Shown here piece after piece: positions 55,546 through 64,000 of a DNA stretch of 64,000 bases. The first letter of the stretch is position 1. Every line of letters begins with the position of its first letter. The translations under genes and the position numbers were made by a program. The stretch lies in assembly GCA_903632075.3 (NCBI GenBank), contig CAHIKZ030002090.1:5330001-5394000 (forward strand), written 5' to 3'. The notes beneath the pieces are model-generated. The model had not been told where the DNA came from, searched no databases, and saw only the letters and a program-made list of their open reading frames with translations. The stretch is from Acanthosepion pharaonis (taxonomy: Eukaryota > Mollusca > Cephalopoda > Sepiida > Sepiidae).

Positions 55546-56094
55546 TTCCCAGGGGTGAATTGTCGAGCAGATTTGATCAGTTTTTGCCCTGAGTCCATAC
55601 ACAAGTGTTCATCCACATCAAACTCTGCCTTACGCTTTATTCTATTCGATTAGTGCGATTTATACCAGTTCGAAATCCAATTAAAAACTTGTGAGGGATT
55701 TTCGTACTGGTAATGAGTATCCTCAACTTAACAGTATTCAACATTACATAATTTATGTCAGAAGTTTCAAATGAGGAATTATCATTATTATATGCTTTTT
55801 CATTCTGGTTAGTATAATCCACTGGATTACACTGGATTATCTAAGAGCGGATTAAAACGTTGGGTGAAACATATATGGTTTCTTAAGAGTTCTGAATCCA
55901 ATCCCTTGTTGGAGTACTGCTGAAAATGTATATATTCTGATTCAGTGGAAGAAACGGACAAGCGACACTAACGCAAAATAAAGTAGAGAAAGTTATTTAC
56001 CTTAAGCCCGGAAACGTTGAATTAGAACACATTGACTCCCGTGAATTGAATAAAGGACTTGGTTCAATCTTCCCAGAAGTTTATTTACAACAGG

Positions 56095-56165
56095 CACCTG
56101 AAGACAGTTGGAATGTGCATCGGTCGAAATGCTGTGAATATATCAACTAAGCTAAACCTTTCAGT
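56095..56165 (+). ncRNA. Hammerhead-like motif in a Penelope-type arm
   Basis: CACCTGAAGACAGTTGG, ...GGTCGAAATGCTGTGAATAT. Core and GAAA are spaced as in the other motifs; stem II is long and imperfect. Followed by CAACTAAGCTAAACC, parallel to ACAATTAAGTCTGATTAGC near 62.55 kb. Confidence 0.35.
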
Positions 56166-56271
56166 ACGAAAGGAAAGCCATATCACTTGACGCTTTCGAC
56201 TAAAACACGAAATTCTAATGACTTACTTTGGGAAAATTTTGAACGTGTGTGCAGACAGATAGCATTAAGCA

Positions 56272-56385
56272 TAGATGACAAATATCCCTTTCGGTGTTTC
56301 GAGCGCAGGTTAATGCCACTATATCGAAGGCTGATTTTAAGACTGGTATACTATATCAAAGTTAACATTTTGATATAAAAAAGTA
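56272..56385 (+). repeat. Direct repeat R5, copy 2
   Basis: Second copy of the block at 55421. Here it lies just after a hammerhead-like motif and may belong to the same Penelope-type arm family. Confidence 0.65.
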
Positions 56386-56439
56386 TCTGATATCCCTTAT
56401 AAAATCCACGAACTTTGCGTTTGTTCCATATTGGGGCCA

Positions 56440-57325
56440 AGCCGCCTGTATAAGGAGAGAAAGCAAATTGGTACTCAATTGATACACAAAAAATAGAAAA
56501 AGGTGCAAAACAAGGATACAGTTTCTCACTGGATCTATTTAACAATCAATTCTAAAAGAAGTAGAAGTCCTACCAGGATTTATTATTGGCGGGTAAAATT
56601 TTAAAGACGTAAGATACATAAATGACAACGTGTTGGTGACAGCCCAAGAAATAAACTGCATGAGCACCTAGACAAGACAAGGGAAAGAAAGAACTGACCA
56701 TCAATTATAAGAAGTCAGAATGTAGGGTTGTCAGCAAGAACAGCCCTAGATGCGAGCTACCAATCGATGGCAACATCAAGCAAAGTACGGAAATTTAACT
56801 ATGTGGGAAGTGTTTTAATAGGCGACGGAAATCCGAAGGCGCATTGAAATAGCGGAATATGCCTTCCAAAAGCTAATTAAAGTATTAAGAAACAAAAAAC
56901 AAGGAAAAGAATTTTAAATTATTATGTACTATAACTATTTCCATATGGCAGTAACTGCTGGACAATTTCCTTAAACCTGTGGCAACAGATGTGGTTCTAC
57001 AGAAGGATGCTGCGAATATTATGGACGAAGCTTAAATTTTAAGTAAAATTGAAATAAAAAAGACATTTTTACTTAAAATCACAGAGAGATACTTATATTT
57101 TTTAATTCTTAATGAGGAAAGAGGACATGGAGAATTTAACGCACACAATAGGGAAACGAACAGTCACCTGCACAACAATATTGTTAGAGCAGTGAGTGAG
57201 CAGAATAGTTTTTAAAAAGCAAACATTACTAAGAGCTACAAAGGACAAGAAATTATGAAGAGCCGCGATCGCCTACATCCTAACAGGACGCGGCATATAA
57301 AAGAACAAAAAATAAATTTAAACCG
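56440..57325 (+). pseudogene. RTE-like LINE, RT to C-terminus
   Basis: + strand, many frames: IEKGAKQGYSFSLDLFNNQF (RQGC...SPDLF block), IRYINDNVLVTAQE (catalytic YADD decayed to YIND), ELTINYKKSECRVVSKNSPR, a YVGSVL-like FNYVGSVLIGDG, SYGSNCWTI, MWFYRRMLRILWTK, and a tail ending LWRAAIAYILTGRGI. Strongly degenerate. Confidence 0.7.
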
Positions 57326-57329
57326 ATGG

Positions 57330-57475
57330 CATTTGTAGAATGTGGTTTGCGCATGTGTGAAAAATAAACGAAATTATCTGAATGTAACAGGATTGGCGGT
57401 TACAAATTCGCCTCAATTTATTTGTTTTAACTTAAATGCGAAATTTTGTTATAGGACTTTATTAGATAAATCTTG
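57330..57475. other. Spacer, no gene
   Basis: AT-rich; nothing supported. Confidence 0.5.
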
Positions 57476-57479
57476 TTTA

Positions 57480-57990
57480 TGTCAGCTCACACCACGAGTG
57501 TTATTTTGTACCATGTAACTCAATACTACTTGTCGCATGGTCGGATCATCAGCGATTAAACTGGTTCCCCCACCTGGCTTTTCTGATGAGGAAGGGGTGG
57601 CTTGACACCTAGCACAATTTAATAGCAAGATCTGTTATAGGATAAGCATTCGTGTAGGGTCAGTGGTTATCTAGTACAATGGGGTAGAGTATGACCCCTG
57701 ACTGTGTATGCACTCAGTGCGTTGATCAGTGGGAACCTCTAGACTGCCTAGACTGAAGTCAGTTATCAGAGCGAAAAGTTCGTGTCCGAGACCAAAATGA
57801 GCTTATCAAGTTGGAGGACAACGGCTAAGGGTAGGGATAGAACTACTTGGCCGAGTCACGCTACGCATGAACGAATATCTCTCCGGCTTTCATTCCTGGA
57901 CCTGCGGAGGGAGTTGGTCACGTCTTTAGTACCCCAACGACGATAACATGTGACAGAACTGTTGATGATGATGATGATGATGATGGTGGT
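57480..57990 (+). repeat. GC-richer non-coding element with (GAT)n tail
   Basis: A ~480 bp block of higher GC than its neighbours ends in CTTTAGTACCCCAACGACGA, then AACTGTTGATGATGATGATG. A triplet-repeat tail suggests a LINE 3' end or SINE-like retroposon. No protein motif was read and the family is unassigned. Confidence 0.45.
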
Positions 57991-57994
57991 CATG

Positions 57995-58555
57995 AACCAA
58001 TAAAGTATGCCATCTACTATTGCTCTCGATTCTAAAGAATAGCTACAGTCTGATGACCTTTGTTAAACGATACGCACTGACTCTGCACTTTGTGTAAAAT
58101 ACATGATTTTATGTCAGATTTACGATGTGTCCGCTTCTTTTTTTTTTTCTCATTGTTCAACCGGGGTTACTGTACTACGTTGGAATGTTGTTGCTTGATT
58201 TTTATTTTTCAAAGTTTTATATAAATAGACCTACTGTTGTGCAGTTAATAATATCAGAACATAAGAGACAAACTGAGTCATAAACATTGCCATTATACTG
58301 TAGTTTCGGCGACACGTAGCAAAACATTTGAAGTGGAACGATTGATAAAAAGCCTGTGACGTTTGCATTAACTTAGGTCCTTTCAAACTTGTTATTTTGA
58401 GGAGTGAATTTTTCCACTTCAAAGTAAATCGTTGGCAAAGTCGACATGCACGAGCTGTTTACTTTATCTGTGATGTCTTGGGTAAGATTTATTAAACAAA
58501 TACATCAAAATTTCATTTGATTTATTTGGGAAGGACATTAAAATAATCTAAAATT
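57995..58555. other. No recognisable gene
   Basis: AT-rich, no sustained frame. Confidence 0.5.
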
Positions 58556-58559
58556 TACA

Positions 58560-58960
58560 CTTGGGACAAACCACCTGCATATGGATAGAAAATGAATTCA
58601 GTAAATGGTAATAGTAATATTAGCTGTTTCTTTATATAGAAACATTCGACATTCATCGACCGATGATCCGGTGCTACTTTCGTTTGAAATTGATTAAAAA
58701 TCATTCCCGTAAAACAATTTGTCAGGGAATCAGTTTTCTAAAATCCAGTAACAGTTATTGCTCTTTCCAGTATTGATGCCTCTTTCCTTACAAACTTTTT
58801 TTTTTTTGAAGTAGTGTGTAAGGTCAACATTTTGATTATGTCATTATTCTCCTTTAAAATACATATGCTATCCATTTTAGTTGTTGCTGCGGTCGGAAGT
58901 CATTTAATGGTGTGTTTTCTGTTATTTGATATAGTTCTTTGTTTGTGATTCGGTAGCGCC
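58560..58960 (-). pseudogene. LINE family X, C-terminal fragment
   Basis: Minus strand: EDWRYRITNKELYQITENTPL, QQQLKWIAYV, then (after a shift) EASILERAITVTGF, parallel to 40.1-40.3 kb. The 3' side contains the reverse complement of the AAACGGCTAATATTA block (as TAATATTAGCTGTTTC near 58615). Its 5' end abuts the 24 bp minisatellite. Confidence 0.7.
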
Positions 58961-59541
58961 AGTCCTCAAAGTTCGAAGAAGCACATCCATCAAGGTTCGA
59001 CACGACATTCCTCAAGATTCGAAGAAGGACAGTCCTCAAGGTTCGAAGAAAGGCAGCCTTCAGGGTTCGAAGAAGGGCAACCCTCAAGGTTCGAAGAAAG
59101 ACAGTCCTCTAGGCTCGAAGAAAGGCAGCTTTCAAGGTTCGAAGAAGGGCAACTCTTAACGTTCTAAGAACAGTCTTAAAGGTTCGAAGAACAACATCCC
59201 TCAAAGTTCGACACTTAATATTCCTCAAGATTCGAAGAAGGACAGTCCTCAACGTCCGAGGAAGGGCAACACTCAAGATTCGAAGAAGGACAGTCCTCAA
59301 GATTCTAAGAAAGACAGCCTTCAAGCTTCAAAGAAGGCCAGCCCTCAAGGTTCGAAGAAAGAGTTATAAAAGGTTCGAAGAAGGGCAGCCCACAAGGCTC
59401 GACACAGGATATTCCTCAAGATTCGTAGAAGGACAGTCGTCAAGGCTCGAAGAAAGGCAACCCTCAAAGTTCGAAGAAAGACAGTCCTCAAGGTTCGAAG
59501 AAAGGCAGCCATCGTGGTTTGAAGAAGGACAGTCCTCTCTA
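58961..59541. repeat. Minisatellite, 24 bp unit, ~24 copies
   Basis: Unit of the type CCTCAAGGTTCGAAGAAGG plus ACAGT, with length variants near 59160 and 59365. Because 24 is a multiple of three, each frame spells an octapeptide: PQGSKKDS, SRFEEGQS or LKVRRRTV on the + strand, and Leu/Arg- or Ser-rich repeats on the minus strand. No start codon, signal or flanking coding context supports translation. Confidence 0.9.
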
Positions 59542-59544
59542 AGA

Positions 59545-60730
59545 GTTACATTCACTCGAATCTATTTTTAACCATTGATCTGCGAAAGCGGCTATGTGCA
59601 GCTGCGTTATACTGGAACACACCTATTCTATAGTTAATAGACTCTCACACCTATAATAAGTAGTAGTAGTAGTAATTGTAACGAGTCGCTCAGTGAGTTG
59701 GTCAGTCAGTCGATGTCGGACACCAAGAGTATCAGCGACCACCACTAGATTTCTCTGCGTCATTACCTATTATATCAAGTTCCTAACGTTTTGTACGTCG
59801 AACCTATTTTAGGACCGACTTAGTGAAATACAAGCCTCCACTGTGAAACTACTATACAACAAGCTGACAGTTTAGATATTGCTGAACTAGTTCGACGCCA
59901 TGCATATCATCCATTCGAAAGTTTTGATCTGATGAAGTTATTTAAAAACATGACTCGAGTTTTTAGGTTAATAATTTGGCTTTGCAACCTATGCTGAATT
60001 TCCTTATTTCCAATACTAGATTCTTTATAACTAATCCATATGCCGAAGCATCTTGATGCATTTAGTATTTACTAATTACACATCCTGAATTTTTGTAATG
60101 GATTCAGTTTAGCTGGCTTCGATTTCCAACTGGCAATTTATGTTTTGGGACGGTTTATCTTGAGTCTTATTTAAATCATTTCCGACATTTAGTAATGGCG
60201 TGTGTGGCTCAATTACTTGAAAACGAAATGTGGAGTTGGCTGACACAAAAATACCACTTTCGAAAAATACTCGAAAATGCCATATGCCTCACTATAACAT
60301 AATCCTCTTGGTTGCTATATTCACGTTTTGAGAACGACCAAAAGAATAATCTGAACACATGTTAGGCACTGACAACCTGATCAGGAGACCTAGCATAATA
60401 ATAATTTCCAAATTGAAGAAAGAAAGCACACACGAAAGCAAGTCCACCACCTGAGTGAGAACACTCAAACAGATTTACCACCTGACAACAGATTTAAGGC
60501 CCCAGATCCAGAATTTCCACGCTAAATTATCGAAGAGATGCATAGCCTTGTGGATAAATGCGATGTGACCTGGATCTGAAGTGCTGCAAAGTCACATCTC
60601 CTGCTTCAACAGAAGAAATGAATGACGACACAAAGGTAAATATTAATCTACACGAAATATTCTAAGCATGGAAAGCAGAAGGAACCCCTATAGACTAATT
60701 GAAATTCAGTCTGAAAATCCACCAAGGTGA
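59545..60730. other. No recognisable gene
   Basis: Includes a short (AGT)n at 59660-59675. Otherwise AT-rich sequence without supported features. Confidence 0.5.
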
Positions 60731-60734
60731 TTGA

Positions 60735-61120
60735 CTACTTGACAGACACCCGAAGAAGGGCGATAGGCGGGTCCAGTGGCTGAAACGTTATTAGTATAAC
60801 GTACCATGATAAGCAATTAGGTCCGAACAGCAAAGCATATAATTTTTTTGCTAATTCAACAGGAAGTTATCATTAGTAAGCTAATCGTATAGGTTATAAC
60901 CTCTATAGGTAGTAAATCGTTAATTAATTCTTCTTATCCTTATCGGATGCGCCATACTTGTATCCTTGTGCCATACTAATGTATACATTATTAAATAAGT
61001 GTTCGGTTCGAAATACCAAAAATGTTACTGAGTATGAAAACAGGCCCCGGAAGAAGGCCCGAGTCTACAATAGCCGAAATGCCGTAAGTATGTCAACAAT
61101 AAGATAAGCATGCTTGACTG
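60735..61120 (+). mobile_element. Penelope-type arm fragments with two decayed hammerhead-like cores
   Basis: CACCCGAAGAAGGGCGATAG...TGGCTGAAACGTTATTAG (60747-60800) and CCCCGGAAGAAGGCCCGAG...TAGCCGAAATGCCGTAAG (61045-61090) keep the GAAGAAGG and GAAA landmarks. The first is followed by TCCGAACAGCAAAGCATATAA, nearly as at 62.56 kb (TGATTAGCAAAGCATATAA), which ties these fragments into one family. Confidence 0.4.
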
Positions 61121-61194
61121 AATAGTAAGATATGTAATAATGATAATTCTTCATCTCGAAAATTTCGACACGACAAACGTTTTGTTAACTCAAC

Positions 61195-61640
61195 GGAAAA
61201 TCGTGATTGGCATACGAATTCTGTCTGAGAAGTAACGGGACTGGTGTCACAAACAATTTATTTAAATTCCAAACAACAAACTGCATGTTTCCCTCTTCAA
61301 AGTAATCAACCCCTCGAGTGTAATGCACTTTTTCATCCTTCTCTGGCACATTTCTATGCACTGCCGAAAGGATACTTCTTGGGTGCATCTCAGCTCCGTC
61401 ATTACGGCCTTCTTGATGACCTCCACGCCTTCCTAACGGGTCTCCTTGATGATCCCCTTGGGCTTGGGGAAAAGAAAAAGTCATACGGAGCAAGATCAAG
61501 TGAATAGGGAGGTTATTTCAGTAAGGAAATTTTCTTCTGGGCCAGTAACTGTCGGATGCCCAGGACGTTGTGAGCAGGCGAATTGTCGTGGTGAAGCAGT
61601 CATGTTTTTTCCTACCACAACTCTCGTGTGTAAAAAGAAA
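61195..61640 (-). pseudogene. mariner-type transposase, C-terminal remnant (lineage 1)
   Basis: Minus strand, shifting frames: HDNSPAHNVLGIRQLLAQKK (second catalytic Asp in HDNSPAH), PPYSLDLAPYDFFLFPKPKG (third Asp in YDFFLFP), VIKKAVMTELR, SFRQCIEMCQRRMKKCI, then the end near VDYFEEGNMQ. The upstream N-terminal half is missing. At least two frameshifts. Confidence 0.8.
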
Positions 61641-61776
61641 ATGCAATACTTGTAGAAAGCTAAGAGTAGAGTTACGTACTTCCAAGATTATCTGCTTATC
61701 CCTCTTTCACCCATAGCTCACACAGCACACCCAGTCCTGTTACTTTTCAGACAAACCTCGTACTAATCCTATATAA

Positions 61777-62337
61777 AAGGTGTTTCATTAAAACGGATCA
61801 AAGTCAGCAGCAAATAAATCAGTGTTATTGGTGAAAATTTATTTATTTCTCAAATGGATCATGTTATTTAAGTGTGAAAAATAATATCACCCCAATGTCC
61901 GCCAAGGCTTCGGCGGCACACCTCCACTCGATGGTCAAAATTTTTGATGACGTCTCTGCATAGTTGCTCTTCAATTTTACCAATATGTCTTATTATCTCA
62001 TCCTTGAGCTGTTGAATTGTTGTTGTCTTGTTGGCATAGACCTTACTTTTGAGATGACCCCAAAGGAAAAAATCTAAAGGCGTCAAGTCGCACGATCGTA
62101 GTGGCCAATTGACTTCGCTGTTTCGAAAGATGATGCGACCTGGGAACTTCTTATTGCATTTCTCTTTGAAATTCCATTTTCGTAATAGGCTTCGATAACT
62201 TTAACACGTCGTTTGGTTGTTAATCTTTCCATGGCTGAAAGTGCCAACGACTTAAGTTGTTAAATCTGATAGAAAAAGAAAAAAATCATTAGACGCCTAA
62301 ACTTAATTTACATTTAAAATCGGCTCTTGGAACACCC

Positions 62338-62340
<3 letters not shown>
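61777..62340 (-). mobile_element. Internally deleted mariner-type element (lineage 2)
   Basis: Ends are imperfect inverted repeats: AAAGGTGTTTCATTAAAACGG at the left and (reverse complement) AAAGGGTGTTCCAAGAGCCGA at the right. Inside is a transposase that keeps only its first ~25 and last ~75 codons. At 564 bp it is the size of a MITE made by internal deletion. An (ATT)n tract starts right at its right edge. Confidence 0.75.
61868..62232 (-). pseudogene. Transposase with large internal deletion
   Basis: Start MERLTTKRRVKVIEAYYENG (helix-turn-helix N-terminus). After a short disrupted stretch comes WPLRSCDLTPLDFFLWGHLK, SKVYANKTTTIQQLKDEII, and the end in GGHWGDIIFHT, typical of this transposase group. 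The first two catalytic acidic residues lie in the deleted part; the third is retained in LDFFLWG. Confidence 0.8.

Positions 62341-62376
<36 letters not shown>
62341..62376. repeat. (ATT)n microsatellite
   Basis: About 12 ATT units at the edge of the deleted mariner element. Confidence 0.95.
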
Positions 62377-62379
62377 GGT

Positions 62380-62585
62380 AATTCGATCTGTATCGGTTGC
62401 ATCTACATTGTAGCCTTATACCATACTTATTAAAGAAAAGAAAAGGGTTCACGGAAGGTTATCTAGTACGAAGACTGGCACCTGAAGAAGACTGACACCT
62501 GAAGAAGACTGGAGATCACCATGGCTGAAGCGTTGTGAATGTAACAATTAAGTCTGATTAGCAAAGCATATAATTCTACTTCTAA
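62380..62585 (+). mobile_element. Penelope-type arm fragment, core duplicated
   Basis: CACCTGAAGAAGACTG occurs twice in tandem (62480 and 62495), followed by CATGGCTGAAGCGTTGTGAA and CAATTAAGTCTGATTAGCAA. This is the clearest form of the second arm family; its core is CTGAAGA with the extra A, then a degenerate stem II and GAAG in place of GAAA. Confidence 0.4.
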
Positions 62586-62820
62586 AAAAAAGAAATCCAT
62601 AAAAATTAGTTTTAACTTGTTTATTTGTAGCCAGTACTTTTCATTAAAAATGTCTGGATTGGGCTATTTAGCAAACAGACATATAAGAAATTAGAAAACT
62701 TAGAGGGTGGACGACTAGGTTCTTTATTTAGCAGAAAATAAAATAATAACAGATAAACAAGAAAGCATTTTTATTTAATGGCTGAACAGACTGGCTTCCT
62801 AAAATATGACTTAAGTAAAT

Positions 62821-63566
62821 TACAAGGGTCGTTAAAAAGTTCTAAGCCTTACCCAGAAAGATGAGCCATAGCTGAATATTTTTGTTGTGGGAACATCCTA
62901 TCACTTCTTATAAAACTAGAAAAACTAATTCAGATTTCTGTCTTAATTTCTATGTAGTTGGGAAGTGTGCGATAAATCTAAAAATGGAACAAAACAGGGG
63001 CCCAAGAACTCATAATGTATCTGAAAAAGAAAGGCATGAAAAGCAAGAAAATCCATGAGGACATGGAACACTTTCTGGGGACTACACTTTACAACTCTGA
63101 AGATGTGGACTGCGGAATTCAAGCGAGGAAGGGAAGAAGATGAGCCTCGGACAGGTTGTCTAAAAGACTCAAATACTAATGAACAACTTGATGACATTCA
63201 CCGTACGTTTTTGGATCATAGAAGTCTTACTGTCCAGCAGAAACTAAATCAATAGGCATTAGTTCTGGTTCGGTACATACTGTTTTAACAGACCTTGGGA
63301 ATGAGTAAGCTGTCTGCAAAATGGGTCCCAAGAATACTAACACCAGAGCTGAAGCTGAAAAGGATTGACGCTTCCAGGACACTTGTGACTCGCTTCCAGG
63401 CTGACTCTGACAACTTCCACCGAGGATTTGTAATTCAAGATGAAGCCAGACCAGCCCCTCCCTTCAAACTTGAATCAAAGGTTCAAAGCAAACAATGGTT
63501 AACACTCTGGTTCTCCACTTGAAGAAATTCAAGCAAGCAATGTCTGTTGGAAGGTGATGGCTTCAG

Positions 63567-63601
<35 letters not shown>

Positions 63602-64000
63602 TTAAGGCGTAATCGAGACACAATACCTGGAAAAGAGAAACACTATTAATGTACCGTACTATGGATCAGAATTGAAAACTGAAGGAAGCAATCAAGTTGA
63701 AACGCAGAGGAAAACTCAGTACAGGTGTGCTCTTGTTCCAGGATAGCGCGCCCGTTCCAACTGGTCAGGTTTCGGTAGGTAAAGCTGCCAACCGTGGCTT
63801 TGAATTGCTATCTTATCGCCCTTACACACCAGACTTAGCTACATCTGGCTTCATCCTGTTTTCAAAACTCAAATCCCACCTGCGTGGTCGCCATTTTGGA
63901 AACAATGATGAGATCGTATGTTATGTGGAGATGTTTTTGAAGGACCAGGACGCCATCTTCTTCCGTGATTGGATTGCAATACTTAAGTATGGTTGGACCA
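62821..64000 (+). pseudogene. mariner transposase (lineage 3), cut by window edge
   Basis: A TA-adjacent end CAAGGGTCGTTAAAAAGTTC resembles a mariner terminal repeat. The ORF starts near 62984 (MEQNRG). Then, across frames: ELIMYLKKKGMKSKKIHEDM (helix-turn-helix), TAEFKRGREEDEPRTG, HRSLTVQQKLNQ, GMSKLSAKWVPRILTPE, TRFQADSDNFHRGFVIQDEA (first catalytic Asp), an (ATT)n insertion at 63573-63601, GVLFQDSAPVPT-like reading (second Asp), and RPYTPDLATSGFILFSKLKS, where the expected third Asp is Gly. It ends in the C-terminal region FLKDQDAIFFRDWIAIL at the window edge. Confidence 0.8.

Noticed and set aside
57560..57610. CTGATGAGG sequence resembling a hammerhead core
   Set aside because: No GAAA follows at a suitable distance and no stems pair.

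Overview
This is an AT-rich metazoan, repeat-dominated window. I found no host protein-coding gene, no rRNA gene and no functional tRNA gene. Very dense (TA)n, (CA)n, (ATT)n and (GAAA)n microsatellites, tRNA-derived SINEs, Penelope-like elements and decayed invertebrate-type LINEs point to a lophotrochozoan. A cephalopod such as an octopus is my best guess, but that is inference. Nearly every open reading frame is either a translated microsatellite or a broken piece of a mobile element.

Layout. 1.1-1.5 kb: a SINE whose head looks like 5S rRNA fused to a tRNA. 2.2-5.4 kb: a truncated Penelope-like element (GIY-YIG endonuclease) with inverted ~205 bp terminal arms, each carrying a hammerhead-like ribozyme fold. 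Its left arm is split by a GC-rich 2.26 kb Tx1/L1-type LINE with a 14 bp target duplication. 5.6-10.4 kb: SINE, Tc1-like and LINE remnants and dispersed repeats. 11-18 kb: microsatellites, a LINE tail with (AAT)n, and a degenerate minisatellite. 18.5 kb: a large palindrome. 19.5-20.7 kb: a jockey/CR1-like LINE 3' half. 21-31 kb: GAAA and TA arrays, paired dispersed repeats and clustered foldback elements. 32-42 kb: LINE fragments, SINEs and two non-autonomous Helitrons, one of which sits inside a LINE whose uninterrupted relative is also in the window. 43-48.8 kb: SINEs, a decayed gene of an unidentified multicopy element, and a SINE split by a LINE. 48.9-51.2 kb: an internally deleted Ty3/Gypsy (Mag-like) element with two LTRs, a primer-binding-like site and a near-perfect 5 bp target duplication. 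51.4-59.5 kb: a GAAA-based array, a 28 bp minisatellite, a SINE, an RTE-like LINE and a 24 bp minisatellite. 60.7-64 kb: Penelope-type terminal motifs and three different mariner/Tc1 lineages, one cut by the window edge.

The genes do not act as a pathway. What they record is nested insertion, and the order of events can be read in several places (LINE into Penelope arm, LINE into SINE, Helitron into LINE, Helitron into a TA tract). The most unusual recurring signal is a hammerhead-like motif, found about ten times in different states of decay. Its clearer copies have one extra nucleotide between the CUGANGA core and stem II. All family assignments come from reading translated motifs by eye; no database search was possible.
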